Shown here one piece after another: positions 45,889-55,979 of a stretch of DNA of 64,000 bases. A program made the position numbers and the translations under genes. The stretch is from Burkholderiales bacterium. GTDB lineage: Bacteria > Pseudomonadota > Gammaproteobacteria > Burkholderiales > Burkholderiaceae_C. The notes below the pieces were generated by a model. The model saw nothing but the letters and a program-made list of their open reading frames with translations, did no database searches and was not told the origin of the DNA. The DNA lies in assembly GCA_947474755.1 (NCBI GenBank), contig CANJJE010000014.1, positions 25,621 to 89,620 on the forward strand, read 5' to 3'. Position 1 is the first letter of the stretch, and the number at the start of each line of letters is the position of its first letter.

Positions 45889-47553
45889 TCAGAGCACGAT
45901 GCGGCGGAAGTCCGCCAGCAGCGATGCGAAATAGAGGTTGAAACGTGCGGCGGCAGCACCGTCGATCACGCGGTGATCCCAGCTCAGGCTGAGCGGCAGG
46001 ATCAGACGCGGCACGAATTGCTTGCCATCCCAGCGTGGCTCCATGCTGCTCTTGCACACGCCCATGATGGCCACTTCCGGCGCATTGATGATCGGCGTGA
46101 AATAGCGCCCGCCAATGCCGCCCAGGCTGCTGATGCTGAAACAGCCGCCGGTCATGTCGGCCGGGCCGAGCTTGCCGTCGCGTGCCTTCTTGGCCAGCTC
46201 GCCCATCTCGGTGCTGATCTGGAAGATGCCCTTCTGGTCGGCGTCCCTGATCACCGGCACCACGAGGCCGTTCGGCGTATCGGCAGCGAAACCGATGTGG
46301 AAATAGTTCTTCAGCACGATCTGCTCGCCGTCCAGCGAGGCGTTGAACTGCGGGAACTTCTTCAGCGCGGCCACCGCTGCCTTGATCATGAAGGCGAGCA
46401 TCGTCACCTTGACACCGGATTTCTCGTTTTCCTTGTTGGTCGCCACACGGAAGGCCTCCAGTTCGGTGATGTCGGCATCTTCGTGGTTCGTGACGTGCGG
46501 AATCAGCACCCAGTTGCGGTGCAGGTTGGCGCCGCTGATCTTCTGGATGCGGCTCAGGTCCTTGCGCTCGACCGGACCGAACTTCGCAAAATCGACCTTT
46601 GGCCAGGCCAGCAAACCTGGGAAGCTGCCACCCTCGCCTGCTGGCGCTGCGGTCTTCTGTGCAGCCGTGACGATGCTGCCGGCCATCACGCCCTTGACAA
46701 AGCCTTGCACGTCGTCTTGCGTGATGCGGCCCTTCGGCCCGCGACCCACGACTTCATGGAGGGGCACGCCGAGTTCACGCGCGAAGCGGCGCACGGAAGG
46801 CGACGCGTGCGGCAGCGGGCCCTTGGGCGCCGTCGGATCGTGGGCGGCCATGGCGGCGACCGGCGCCGATGAGACCACCGCAGCAACCACCGCAGGCGCT
46901 GCCGCCGGCGCGGCGGCCGGGGCAGGCGCAGCGGCGGCAGACGCTGGCGCGGGAGCGCTTGCTGCACCCTGCAGCAGAGCGATCAAAGAGCCCTGCTTGA
47001 CCTTGTCGCCGACCTTCACCCGCAACTCGCTGATCACGCCAGCGTGCGAAGAGGGGATCTCCATGGAGGCCTTGTCGCTTTCGACCGTGATCAGGCTTTG
47101 CTCGACTTTCACGCTGTCGCCCGGCTTGACGAAGACTTCGATCACGGCGACTTCCTTGAAATCACCGATGTCAGGCACACGGACCTCGACCGGGCCTGCG
47201 GCCACTGCGGCCACGGCCGGAGCCGCCACCGCCGCAGAAAGCGGCGCTGGCGGGGGTGGGGGTGGCGCGGCCGGGGCAGCCGCGGGTGCAGCGGCCGCGG
47301 CGGGCGCTGCAGCGCCGGCGGATTCCAGCAGCAGGACCAGCACGCCCTTGCTGACCTTGTCGCCGAGCTTGACCTTCATCTCCTTCACCACGCCGGCATG
47401 CGACGAGGGGATTTCCATCGACGCCTTGTCCGACTCGACCGTCAGCAGGGACTGGTCAACAGCGACCGTATCGCCTGGCTTGACCAGCAACTCGATGATC
47501 TCGACATCCTTGAAGTCGCCGATGTCCGGCACCTTGACTTCTACCGTGGCCAT
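45889..47553 (-). CDS. aceF: pyruvate dehydrogenase E2, dihydrolipoamide acetyltransferase
   Basis: E2 transfers acetyl groups from lipoyl arms to CoA and forms the core of the complex. The 554-residue protein has two lipoyl domains (each with [16 protein letters not shown]), Ala/Pro linkers, a peripheral-subunit-binding domain ([15 protein letters not shown]) and the catalytic domain ending in [16 protein letters not shown]. It lies 18 bases after aceE and 16 before lpdA. Confidence 0.97.
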   Translation of the reverse strand: MATVEVKVPDIGDFKDVEIIELLVKPGDTVAVDQSLLTVESDKASMEIPSSHAGVVKEMKVKLGDKVSKGVLVLLLESAGAAAPAAAAAPAAAPAAPPPPPPAPLSAAVAAPAVAAVAAGPVEVRVPDIGDFKEVAVIEVFVKPGDSVKVEQSLITVESDKASMEIPSSHAGVISELRVKVGDKVKQGSLIALLQGAASAPAPASAAAAPAPAAAPAAAPAVVAAVVSSAPVAAMAAHDPTAPKGPLPHASPSVRRFARELGVPLHEVVGRGPKGRITQDDVQGFVKGVMAGSIVTAAQKTAAPAGEGGSFPGLLAWPKVDFAKFGPVERKDLSRIQKISGANLHRNWVLIPHVTNHEDADITELEAFRVATNKENEKSGVKVTMLAFMIKAAVAALKKFPQFNASLDGEQIVLKNYFHIGFAADTPNGLVVPVIRDADQKGIFQISTEMGELAKKARDGKLGPADMTGGCFSISSLGGIGGRYFTPIINAPEVAIMGVCKSSMEPRWDGKQFVPRLILPLSLSWDHRVIDGAAAARFNLYFASLLADFRRIVL

Positions 47554-47571
47554 GTCTTCTCTCCGTTCTTC

Positions 47572-50289
47572 TTATGCGTAAAGGGGATTGATCTTGTCGG
47601 TGTCGATACCGTACTTCGCAATGGCCTCGGCCACCTTGGCGGCGGGCACCGAACCTTCATCGCTGAGCGTCTTCAGCGCAGCCACCACGATGTAGTGGCG
47701 GTTCACCTCGAAGTGCTCGCGCAGCTTGCTGCGGAAGTCGCTGCGGCCGAAGCCATCGGTGCCCAGCACCTTGTAGGTGCGGCCCTTAGGCATGAATGCG
47801 CGGATCTGCTCGGCGTAGTTCTTCATGTAGTCAGTGCTCGCCACCACCGGGCCAGCATGCGCGGCCAGTTGCCGGGTGACATAAGGCACCTTGGCTTCGG
47901 CCGTCGGATGCAGCAGATTCCAGCGTTCCACGTCCTGGCCTTCGCGCGTCAGCTCGTTGAAGCTCGGGCAGCTCCAGACATTGGCCGCCACGCCCCATTC
48001 GGTTTCGAGCAGCTTCTTCGCCTCGATGCTCTCGCGCAGGATCGTGCCGCTGCCCAGCAGGTTGACGCGCAGCTTCTTCTTGGCGGCGCCCTCCTGCAGC
48101 AAATACATACCCTTGATGATCTGCTCTTCGGTGCCAGGCTTCAGGCCGGGCATCGGATAGTTCTCGTTGAGCAGCGTGATGTAGTAGTAGACGTTTTCCT
48201 GCTGTTCCACCATCCGCTTCAAGCCATGGTGCAGGATCACACCCACCTCGTGCGCGAAGGTCGGGTCGTAGCTGATGCAGTTCGGGATGGTGCCGGCCAG
48301 GATGTGGCTGTGGCCGTCCTCGTGCTGCAGCCCCTCGCCGTTCAACGTGGTGCGGCCGCTGGTGCCGCCAAGCAGGAAGCCGCGTGCCTGCATGTCGCCG
48401 GCCGCCCAGGCCATGTCACCGATGCGCTGGAAGCCGAACATGGAGTAGTAGACATAGAACGGGATCATGATCCGGTTGTTGGTCGAGTAGCTTGTCGCCG
48501 CGGCGATCCAGCTGCCCATGCCACCGGCTTCGTTGATGCCCTCCTGCAGGATCTGGCCGTTCTCGGCCTCGCGGTAGTACATCACCTGGTCCTTGTCGAC
48601 CGGCGTGTATTTCTGGCCTGCGGGGTTGTAGATCCCGATCTGGCGGAACAGGCCTTCCATGCCGAAGGTACGCGCCTCGTCGACCAGGATCGGAACCACG
48701 CGGGGACCGAGAGCAGCATCACGCAGCAGCGTGTTCAGGAAGCGCACATAGGCCTGCGTCGTGCTGATCTCGCGACCTTCCGCGGTGGGCTCCAGCACGG
48801 CCTTGAACGTTTCCAGAGCAGGCACGGTGAACTGCTCGTCGGCTTTCGCGCGGCGCTTGGGCAGGTAGCCACCAAGGGCCTGGCGGCGCTCGTGCAGGTA
48901 CTTCATCTCCGGCGTGTCGTCAGCCGGCTTGTAGAACGGGATGTTGGGTAGATCGGTGTCAGGGATGGGGATGTTGAAGCGGTCGCGGAAGCGGCGGATG
49001 TCGTCGTCGGTGAGCTTCTTGGTCTGGTGCGCAGTGTTCTTGCCTTCACCCGCTTCGCCCATGCCCCAGCCCTTCACCGTCTTCACCAGCAGCACGGTGG
49101 GCTGCCCCTCATGTGAATTGGCGGCATGGAAGGCCGCGTAGACCTTGCTCGCATCATGGCCGCCACGGCGCAGATTCCAGATGTCGGTATCGGACAGCTT
49201 GGCCACCATCTCCAGCGTACGCGGGTCGCGCCCGAAGAAGTGCTTGCGCACGAAGGCCCCGTCGTTGGCCTTGAAGGCCTGGTAGTCGCCGTCGAGCGTG
49301 TCCATCATGATCTTTCGAAGGGCACCCTCCTTGTCCTTTGCCAGCAAGCCATCCCACTCCTTGCCCCAGATCAGCTTGATGACGTTCCAGCCCGAACCAC
49401 GGAACTCGCCTTCCAGTTCCTGAATGATCTTGCCGTTGCCGCGCACCGGGCCGTCCAGGCGCTGCAGGTTGCAATTGACGACGAAGATCAGGTTGTCGAG
49501 CTTCTCGCGCGCCGCCAGGCCGATGGCGCCCAGACTCTCGGGCTCGTCCATCTCGCCGTCACCGCAGAACACCCAGACCTTGCGGTTGGCGGTGTCGGCG
49601 ATGCCACGCGCATGCAGATACTTCAGAAACCGCGCCTGGTAGATGGCCATCAACGGGCCCAGGCCCATCGAAACCGTGGGGAACTGCCAGAACTCGGGCA
49701 TCAGCTTGGGGTGCGGATAGCTGCTCAGACCATTGCCAGCGCCTTCCTGGCGGAAGTTCAACAGCTGTTCCTCGGTCAGCCGCCCTTCCATGAAGGCGCG
49801 TGCGTAGACGCCCGGCGCGCTGTGGCCCTGTATGTAGAGGCAGTCACCGCCATGGCCCTCGCTTTCGGCGTGCCAGAAATGGTTGAAACCTGCGGCAAGC
49901 ATGTGTGCCAGAGAGGCAAAGCTGCTGATGTGACCGCCGAGGTCGCCGCCATCGGCAGGGTGCAGGCGATTGGCCTTGACCACCATCGCCATCGCGTTCC
50001 AGCGCATGTAGGCTCGAAGTCGACCTTCGAGTTCCAGGTTGCCCGGATTTCGCTCTTCCTCGTCCGGCTCGATCGTGTTGACATAGCCGGTGGTTGCCGA
50101 GAACGGCAAGTCGATGCTGTTCTGGCGCGCATGCTCCAGCAGTTGCTCCAGCAGGAATTGCGCGCGCTCCGGGCCTTCGCCCGCAATGACTCCCGACAAC
50201 GCATCGAGCCACTCACGGGTTTCCTGCGCGTCGATGTCGTTGGCGGGAACGCCGGCACCGCCGACAGGTTGATCAGGCATTGCGGACAT
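47572..50289 (-). CDS. aceE: pyruvate dehydrogenase E1 (homodimeric)
   Basis: AceE is the thiamine-diphosphate enzyme that decarboxylates pyruvate and acetylates the E2 lipoyl groups. The 905-residue length and the motifs GLSSYPHPKLMPEFWQFPTV and VFCGDGEMDEPES (cofactor site) are typical of the proteobacterial single-chain E1. ATG 50289 is chosen because GGAGA lies four bases upstream; a second ATG three codons later is possible. It is divergent from the histidine kinase gene. Confidence 0.96.
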   Translation of the reverse strand: MSAMPDQPVGGAGVPANDIDAQETREWLDALSGVIAGEGPERAQFLLEQLLEHARQNSIDLPFSATTGYVNTIEPDEEERNPGNLELEGRLRAYMRWNAMAMVVKANRLHPADGGDLGGHISSFASLAHMLAAGFNHFWHAESEGHGGDCLYIQGHSAPGVYARAFMEGRLTEEQLLNFRQEGAGNGLSSYPHPKLMPEFWQFPTVSMGLGPLMAIYQARFLKYLHARGIADTANRKVWVFCGDGEMDEPESLGAIGLAAREKLDNLIFVVNCNLQRLDGPVRGNGKIIQELEGEFRGSGWNVIKLIWGKEWDGLLAKDKEGALRKIMMDTLDGDYQAFKANDGAFVRKHFFGRDPRTLEMVAKLSDTDIWNLRRGGHDASKVYAAFHAANSHEGQPTVLLVKTVKGWGMGEAGEGKNTAHQTKKLTDDDIRRFRDRFNIPIPDTDLPNIPFYKPADDTPEMKYLHERRQALGGYLPKRRAKADEQFTVPALETFKAVLEPTAEGREISTTQAYVRFLNTLLRDAALGPRVVPILVDEARTFGMEGLFRQIGIYNPAGQKYTPVDKDQVMYYREAENGQILQEGINEAGGMGSWIAAATSYSTNNRIMIPFYVYYSMFGFQRIGDMAWAAGDMQARGFLLGGTSGRTTLNGEGLQHEDGHSHILAGTIPNCISYDPTFAHEVGVILHHGLKRMVEQQENVYYYITLLNENYPMPGLKPGTEEQIIKGMYLLQEGAAKKKLRVNLLGSGTILRESIEAKKLLETEWGVAANVWSCPSFNELTREGQDVERWNLLHPTAEAKVPYVTRQLAAHAGPVVASTDYMKNYAEQIRAFMPKGRTYKVLGTDGFGRSDFRSKLREHFEVNRHYIVVAALKTLSDEGSVPAAKVAEAIAKYGIDTDKINPLYA

Positions 50290-50458
50290 GGAGTCTCCGG
50301 ACGGACGAGATGTTGTTATTGAGATGCATTTTCGCACCTGGGTGGCTCTGTTACAGAACGCGGCCCAGCGTTGGGTTTGTGTGAGGCAGGTGTAACGGCC
50401 TAGATTCTGACCTATACGTGTTTACGCGAATGCCCGGGCGCCATCGATAATCACTTGC
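50290..50458. promoter_or_regulatory. divergent control region, aceE / histidine kinase
   Basis: This 169-base gap must hold both promoters. TCTGT-T-ACAGA (50347-50357) is an 11-base dyad nearer aceE. GATAAT (50446-50451) lies seven bases before the kinase ATG, where a -10 box would start transcription on the ATG itself. TTTACG at 50421 is a poor -35 at 19-base spacing. No clear ribosome site precedes the kinase ATG. Confidence 0.4.
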
Positions 50459-53011
50459 ATGCGGTTCGCACTCAACATCGGCAAACGCCTGAGGCGCTCG
50501 CCTCCTTTCGAGCGGCGGCTGTTTGCTCGTTGGTGGCGGCGTCAATCGCCGTCGCGGCAAGACCGCTACGCCACGCTGGCCCCCCTTGCCTCGGTGCTGC
50601 TGTTCCTGGCCGCGATCATTTCGGCGTTCTGGTACCTGCGCAACGAAGAGTTCCAGCGGGCCGGCGATTCGGTGAGGCGCGACACCGAGGTCGCACAGCA
50701 GCACATCCGGCTGCGACTAATCGAGAACGAGGAACTGCTCGGCCGCATTGCGCAGGAACTGGTACTTCGCCGTCCGGACCGTCACCAGTTCCTGCGCAAT
50801 GCGGCTGACCTGATACGGGAACACCCGGAAATCAGTCGCATCTACTGGCTCGATACCGAACGGGGAGTTGTCGCCACGCAGTCCGCATACGACTACCGAA
50901 TAGATAACGACCCTGCGGTGGTGCTGCAGCAATTGAGCAACTCACTGCCGCAAGAGGGCGCGGACAGCGCGCCCGAAAATGCCTTCCGCTCAGCTCGCAA
51001 GACGCGAGACCCCGTGTATTCGGCCGCCTTCACCGACAACGCGCAGACAAAAGTGGTGCAGGTGCACGTGCCGCTGATGGTGCGCAACGTCTTTCTCGGC
51101 ATGCTGGTGGCCGAGTATCCGGTCGAGAGCCTGATCCGGGTGCTGGTGCCCAAGGACGTCAGCGGTCGACACGCCATCAGCCTGATCGATCCGGCGGGAG
51201 GCCTGCTCGCCAGCACGGTGATGTTGATGCCCGGCCAGGACCTTCGAGCAGCCTCCATCTCTCACGATGTGCCGGTGCTGCCGTCGGGGAACTCGCTGAT
51301 GCTGCGGGGGCAGGGCTACCGCACATCGGTCGGACTGGTCGGCAACACGCTGTTCTGGATGGTGTTGGCGCTGAGTTTCATGACCGTGTGGACACTGTTG
51401 ATCACCTGGCGCCACATGCGTCGGCGGTCACAGATGCAGGTGGCGCTGGTGTCGGAGGCAAACTTCCGCCGCGCGATGGAGAACTCGATGCTCACCGGCA
51501 TGCGCGCGATGGACAAGGAGGGCCGCATCACCTACGTGAACCCCGCCTTCTGCGAAATGACCGGGTTCAGCGAACAAGAACTGATCGGCCGCACGCCGCC
51601 ATTCCCGTACTGGCCTCCAGATCGACAGGAGGAGAGCCACCGCCTGCTGCTGCAGGAGCTCGAAGGACTCAGCCCGGTCGGTGGCATCGAGATCAAGGCC
51701 ATGCACAAGAACGGGGAGCTGTTCGACGCGAGGATGTATGTTTCGCCGCTTGTCGACCCTAAAGGGCAGCAGACCGGCTGGATGACCTCGATGACCAACA
51801 TCACCGATGCCAAGCGCGTGCGTGACCAGCTGGCCGCTTCTCATGAGCGCTTCACGACCGTACTGGAGGGCCTGGATGCCGCGGTATCGGTGCTTTCGGT
51901 ACAGCAGGGCGAGTTGCTGTTCGCCAATCGCTCCTATCGCCTCTGGTTCGGCAGCGATGCACTGGGGCACGCCCTGCTCGCGGGTGACGATGTGAATGCG
52001 GTTCCCGGAGAAGAGTCTGAAGATTCAGTCGAGAACATGGGCGGGCTGCCGACGCAGGAGCTGACGGCGATCAATTCGGACCCGCGCGAAGTGCTGATCG
52101 AGCCGCTGAACAAGTGGTTCGACGTGCGGGTTCGCTACCTGCAATGGACCGATGGCCGGCTGGCACAGATGCTGATCGCCACCGATGTGACGGCGCGTCA
52201 CCGCGCCGAAAGCCAGGCCGCCAGCCAGGCTGAAAAGGCTCAGGTGACGAGTCGCCTGGTGACCATGGGCGAGATGGCCTCGTCGGTGGCCCATGAATTG
52301 AATCAGCCGCTCACCGCGATCGCCAACTACTGCAATGGCATGGTCTCGCGGGTCAAGAACGACGCGATCGGCAAGGAAGATCTGATTGCCGCGCTGGAGA
52401 AAACCTCTCGGCAGGCGCAACGCGCCGGCCAGATCATCCACCGCATCCGCGCTTTCGTGAAGCGAAGCGAGCCGCAGCGTCAGGAGGCCAACGCACAGAC
52501 CATCGTCGAAGATGCAGTCGATCTGGCCAACATCGAGCTTCGCCGTCGCCGGGTGGCTATCCACACGTATGTCGCTCAGCGCCTGCCGCCCCTGATGGTC
52601 GACCCGATCCTGATTGAACAGGTGGTGCTGAACCTGCTGAAGAATGCGGCCGAGGCCATCGACTCGGCCCAGCTGCCGGCTGCCCGCCGCCACATCAAGC
52701 TTCGGGTAGTCCCGCGGCGAACAGCAGAAGAAGGTGATGTCATCGAATTCAGGGTGACCGACATGGGCCCGGGAATCAAGCCGGAAGCGCTGGCACGGCT
52801 GTACGAAGCATTTTTCTCGACAAAACCGGAAGGATTGGGCATCGGTCTGAGTCTGTGCCGTTCGATCATCGAGTCGCATCGTGGTCGAATGAGGGCCGAG
52901 AACCTTTACACTGCCGGCTCGGTTTCAGGCTGCTGTTTTGTTTTCACGCTGCCTGTCGAGACCGGCCGAATCGAAGCACACTCCTCTCCCAACCCGGCTG
53001 TGATCTCATGA
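50459..53011 (+). CDS. PAS-domain sensor histidine kinase
   Basis: The 850-residue membrane kinase has a transmembrane helix near 43-62, a sensory region outside the membrane (about 65-295), a second helix (LFWMVLALSFMTVWTLLIT, near 305), a PAS domain (from about 335, ITYVNPAFCEMTGFSEQEL), a second PAS-like segment, and a FixL/DctB-type kinase core. His612 lies in VAHELNQPL; the ATP-site motifs are EQVVLNLLKNAAEAID and GLGIGLSLCRSI. The stop overlaps the response regulator ATG. It is divergent from aceE, so pyruvate or carbon-state control is a guess. Confidence 0.92.
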   Translation: MRFALNIGKRLRRSPPFERRLFARWWRRQSPSRQDRYATLAPLASVLLFLAAIISAFWYLRNEEFQRAGDSVRRDTEVAQQHIRLRLIENEELLGRIAQELVLRRPDRHQFLRNAADLIREHPEISRIYWLDTERGVVATQSAYDYRIDNDPAVVLQQLSNSLPQEGADSAPENAFRSARKTRDPVYSAAFTDNAQTKVVQVHVPLMVRNVFLGMLVAEYPVESLIRVLVPKDVSGRHAISLIDPAGGLLASTVMLMPGQDLRAASISHDVPVLPSGNSLMLRGQGYRTSVGLVGNTLFWMVLALSFMTVWTLLITWRHMRRRSQMQVALVSEANFRRAMENSMLTGMRAMDKEGRITYVNPAFCEMTGFSEQELIGRTPPFPYWPPDRQEESHRLLLQELEGLSPVGGIEIKAMHKNGELFDARMYVSPLVDPKGQQTGWMTSMTNITDAKRVRDQLAASHERFTTVLEGLDAAVSVLSVQQGELLFANRSYRLWFGSDALGHALLAGDDVNAVPGEESEDSVENMGGLPTQELTAINSDPREVLIEPLNKWFDVRVRYLQWTDGRLAQMLIATDVTARHRAESQAASQAEKAQVTSRLVTMGEMASSVAHELNQPLTAIANYCNGMVSRVKNDAIGKEDLIAALEKTSRQAQRAGQIIHRIRAFVKRSEPQRQEANAQTIVEDAVDLANIELRRRRVAIHTYVAQRLPPLMVDPILIEQVVLNLLKNAAEAIDSAQLPAARRHIKLRVVPRRTAEEGDVIEFRVTDMGPGIKPEALARLYEAFFSTKPEGLGIGLSLCRSIIESHRGRMRAENLYTAGSVSGCCFVFTLPVETGRIEAHSSPNPAVIS

Positions 53012-53631
53012 GCTTGATTCCCAAGAAAGGCACCGTGTATGTCGTCGACGACGATGAAGCGGTACGCGACTCTCTGCAGTGGCTGCTTGAAGGCAAGGAT
53101 TACCGGGTCAAGTGCTTCGACTCATCGGAGTCCTTCCTCTCGCGCTTCGACTCTCGCGAAGTAGCCTGTCTGATCGCCGACATCCGCATGGATGGCATGA
53201 GTGGCCTCGAGTTGCAGGATCGCCTTCTCGAGCGCAAGAGCCCGCTACCCATCGTTTTCATCACCGGACATGGCGACGTCCCGATGGCCGTCACGACGAT
53301 GAAAAAAGGCGCGATGGATTTCATCGAGAAGCCGTTCAAGGAAGAAGAACTGGTCAGCCTCGTCGAGCGGATGCTCGATCAGGCCCGCGCCGCCTTCTCG
53401 CACCACCAGGAAGCCGCCAGCCGAGATGCCTTGCTTTCGCGCCTGACCACCCGTGAAAGTCAAGTGCTGGAACGCATCGTCGCCGGCCGTCTGAACAAGC
53501 AGATCGCCGATGACCTGGGGATCAGCATCAAGACGGTCGAGGCCCATCGCGCCAACATCATGGAAAAGCTCAACGCCAATACGGTGGCCGATCTGCTCAA
53601 GGTCGCACTGGGCGCCTTGGGCAAATCGTGA
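53008..53631 (+). CDS. FixJ-family response regulator
   Basis: The 207-residue regulator has a receiver domain with VYVVDDDEAVRDSL, phospho-acceptor Asp58 in LIADIRMDG and Lys in FIEKPFKEEEL, then a LuxR-type DNA-binding domain (LTTRESQVLERIVAGRLNK, then IADDLGISIKTVEAHR). It is co-translated with the kinase through an ATGA overlap, so the two form one system. Targets are not shown by sequence; the neighbouring aceE promoter is a candidate. Confidence 0.93.
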   Translation: MSLIPKKGTVYVVDDDEAVRDSLQWLLEGKDYRVKCFDSSESFLSRFDSREVACLIADIRMDGMSGLELQDRLLERKSPLPIVFITGHGDVPMAVTTMKKGAMDFIEKPFKEEELVSLVERMLDQARAAFSHHQEAASRDALLSRLTTRESQVLERIVAGRLNKQIADDLGISIKTVEAHRANIMEKLNANTVADLLKVALGALGKS

Positions 53632-53664
53632 CTGTCGGGAGTCTCGAACTCCCTCGTCCTCATG

Positions 53665-53696
53665 AAAGGCCGCCTGCAGCGGCCTTTGCTGTTTTT
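53665..53696 (+). terminator. intrinsic terminator after the two-component operon
   Basis: AAAGGCCGC (53665-53673) pairs perfectly with GCGGCCTTT (53679-53687) over five bases and is followed by GCTGTTTTT. Confidence 0.85.
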
Positions 53697-53760
53697 CGGT
53701 CCAACGCGGTGTGTGCTTGTTCTCGCGTCGCCTGCAAGGGCTTTGAGCGCTCAGGGGCGT

Positions 53761-53774
53761 AAAGGTTAACCTTT
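53761..53774. promoter_or_regulatory. 14-base perfect palindrome upstream of prlC
   Basis: AAAGGTTAACCTTT is its own reverse complement. It lies in the gap between the two-component terminator and prlC, about 105 bases before the prlC start, and is a good shape for a dimeric repressor or MerR-type site. No matching regulator was identified. Confidence 0.45.
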
Positions 53775-53880
53775 GCACTTGCCTTGGCGCCGACCAGCAC
53801 CATATGGTTCGGCACGAGACAGACTCTGTTCATGCGTTATGACTCACTCGACCAACCAGGTTCCAGCCGGTGTGCACAAA

Positions 53881-55932
53881 ATGACCAATCCGCTGCTCAT
53901 TACTGACGGCCTGCCAGCCTTCGATCAGATGCTTCCGGAGCATGTCGCTCCGGCCATCGACGAGTTGCTGCGTGCTGCCGATCAAGCGCTCGAACGCGCT
54001 GTCGGCCCGGATGTGGCGGCGCAGTACGACGCCGTGTCAGCGGTGCTCGACACGGCAGGAGAGCGGCTGCGCGTCGTCTGGGGTGCCATCGGCCACCTCA
54101 ATGCTGTCGCTGATACGCCGGCGCTGCGCGCCGCCTTCACCGAGGCCTTGCCAAAAGTCACTGAACAATCCAGCCGCCATGCTGCCGACGAGCGGCTGTA
54201 CGCCAAGTACAAAACCATCGCGCAGGCCGCAGAGGCCGATCTGACGGCAGCCCGCAAGCAGGCTTTGAGCAATGCGATGCGCGACTTCGTGTTGTCCGGA
54301 GCCGATTTGCAAGGCGAAGCCAAGCAACGCTTCCAGCGTGTGCAGGAACTGCAGGCCGAACTGGCGCAGAAGTTTTCCGAACATGTGCTCGACGCCACCG
54401 ATGGCTATGCGTATTACGCATCTGCAGACGAACTCGTCGGGGTACCCGCCGATGCGCGCGAGGCGTCGCTCGCAGCCGCCGCAGCCGAAGGCAAATCAGG
54501 CCACAAGGTGACCCTGCATTTCCCCAGCTATTTTCCGGTGATGCAATACGCAACCAACCGTGCACTGCGCGAGCGGCTTTATGTCGCCAACGCCACGCGC
54601 GCCAGTGAACTGGGCCCCCCGGAACAGGACAACAGCGAGGTGATGCGCGAGTTGTTGCGCCTGCGTCAGGAAGAGGCGCATTTGCTGGGCTATCCGAGCT
54701 ACGCCGATGTCTCGCTGGTGCCAAAGATGGCGACCTCGCCAAGGCAGGTGACGGATTTCCTGCGTGACCTCGCGCGGCGCGCCCGACCGCACGCACTGCA
54801 GGACCTGGCGCAGTTGCGCGAATTTGCTCGCAACGAACTGGGCATCGATGACCTGCAGGCCTGGGACCTGGCCTTTGCCAGCGAGAAGCTCAAGGAGGCC
54901 AGGTACGCCTTCAGCGACCACGAGGTAAAGCAGTACTTCACCGAGCCCAAGGTGCTCGAAGGGCTGTTCCGCATCATCGAGACCTTGTTCGAGGTGACGA
55001 TCCGCCCCGACAGCGCTCCGGTGTGGCACCCGAGCGTGCGCTTCTTCCGTATCGAGCGCACGAGTGCCGCATCGACCGATGGTGGCGCCGAACTCGTCGG
55101 TCAGTTCTACCTCGACCCCTACGCCCGCCCTGGCAAACGGCCGGGCGCATGGATGGACGATGTGCGTGGCCGCTGGGCGCGGCCTGAGGGGCGGCTGCAG
55201 ACACCGGTGGCTCAGCTGGTGTGCAACTTCACGCCGCCGCTGTCAGGGCGCCCGGCGCTGCTGAGTCACGATGACGTCACCACCTTGTTTCACGAATTCG
55301 GCCATGGCCTGCACCACATGCTGACCCAGGTCGACGACATCGGTGTGGCCGGCATTTCAGGCGTTGAATGGGATGCGGTCGAGTTGCCCAGCCAGTTCAT
55401 GGAAAACTTTTGCTGGGAATGGGATGTGGTGAAGCACATGACTTCCCATGTCGATACCGGCGCGCCGCTGCCGCGGGATTTGTTCGATCGCATGCTAGCG
55501 GCGAAGAATTTCCAGAGTGGCTTGCAGACGCTGCGACAGGTGGAGTTCTCTCTGTTCGACATGCGGCTGCACGCCGAACCCGGCAGCGAAGACCGCATCG
55601 CCGAGGTGCTCGACGAGGTGCGCAATGAGGTGTCAGTGTTCAAGCCACCGGCGCTGAACCGCTTCCAGCACAGCTTCTCGCACATCTTTGCCGGCGGCTA
55701 TTCGGCGGGCTACTACAGCTACAAATGGGCCGAAGTGCTCTCGGCTGATGCATGGTCGGCGTTCGAGGAGTCGGCGCACGATGGCGGTGTTCTGAACGTT
55801 GCCACCGGTCGCCGCTACCGGCAGGCCGTGCTCGAAGCGGGCGGCAGTCGGCCAGCCATGGAAAGCTTCAAGGCTTTTCGCGGCCGCGAGCCGAGCATCG
55901 ACGCACTGCTTCGCCACCAGGGCATGGCGTGA
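53881..55932 (+). CDS. prlC: oligopeptidase A (M3 metallopeptidase)
   Basis: PrlC degrades short peptides, including cleaved signal peptides, in the cytoplasm. The 683-residue enzyme has the zinc site in TLFHEFGHGLHHML and ends with SYKWAEVLSADAWSAFEE, both typical. ATG 53881 gives the usual MTNPLL start; an in-frame ATG at 53839 would add 14 residues without homology. No strong ribosome site is visible for either. Confidence 0.94.
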   Translation: MTNPLLITDGLPAFDQMLPEHVAPAIDELLRAADQALERAVGPDVAAQYDAVSAVLDTAGERLRVVWGAIGHLNAVADTPALRAAFTEALPKVTEQSSRHAADERLYAKYKTIAQAAEADLTAARKQALSNAMRDFVLSGADLQGEAKQRFQRVQELQAELAQKFSEHVLDATDGYAYYASADELVGVPADAREASLAAAAAEGKSGHKVTLHFPSYFPVMQYATNRALRERLYVANATRASELGPPEQDNSEVMRELLRLRQEEAHLLGYPSYADVSLVPKMATSPRQVTDFLRDLARRARPHALQDLAQLREFARNELGIDDLQAWDLAFASEKLKEARYAFSDHEVKQYFTEPKVLEGLFRIIETLFEVTIRPDSAPVWHPSVRFFRIERTSAASTDGGAELVGQFYLDPYARPGKRPGAWMDDVRGRWARPEGRLQTPVAQLVCNFTPPLSGRPALLSHDDVTTLFHEFGHGLHHMLTQVDDIGVAGISGVEWDAVELPSQFMENFCWEWDVVKHMTSHVDTGAPLPRDLFDRMLAAKNFQSGLQTLRQVEFSLFDMRLHAEPGSEDRIAEVLDEVRNEVSVFKPPALNRFQHSFSHIFAGGYSAGYYSYKWAEVLSADAWSAFEESAHDGGVLNVATGRRYRQAVLEAGGSRPAMESFKAFRGREPSIDALLRHQGMA

Positions 55933-55979
55933 ACGCAACGGCCACGCCGCAACGCAAGACGCTCGCAGGAGAGACGCCG

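Noticed and set aside
43935..45941. 668-codon open frame opposite lpdA
   Set aside because: Antisense shadow; lpdA motifs are unambiguous.
46856..47340. Repetitive Ala/Pro codons in aceF resembling tandem repeats
   Set aside because: These are the normal flexible linkers between lipoyl domains of E2.
47044..48951. 635-codon open frame opposite aceF/aceE
   Set aside because: It spans the boundary of two real genes on the other strand and has no motif.
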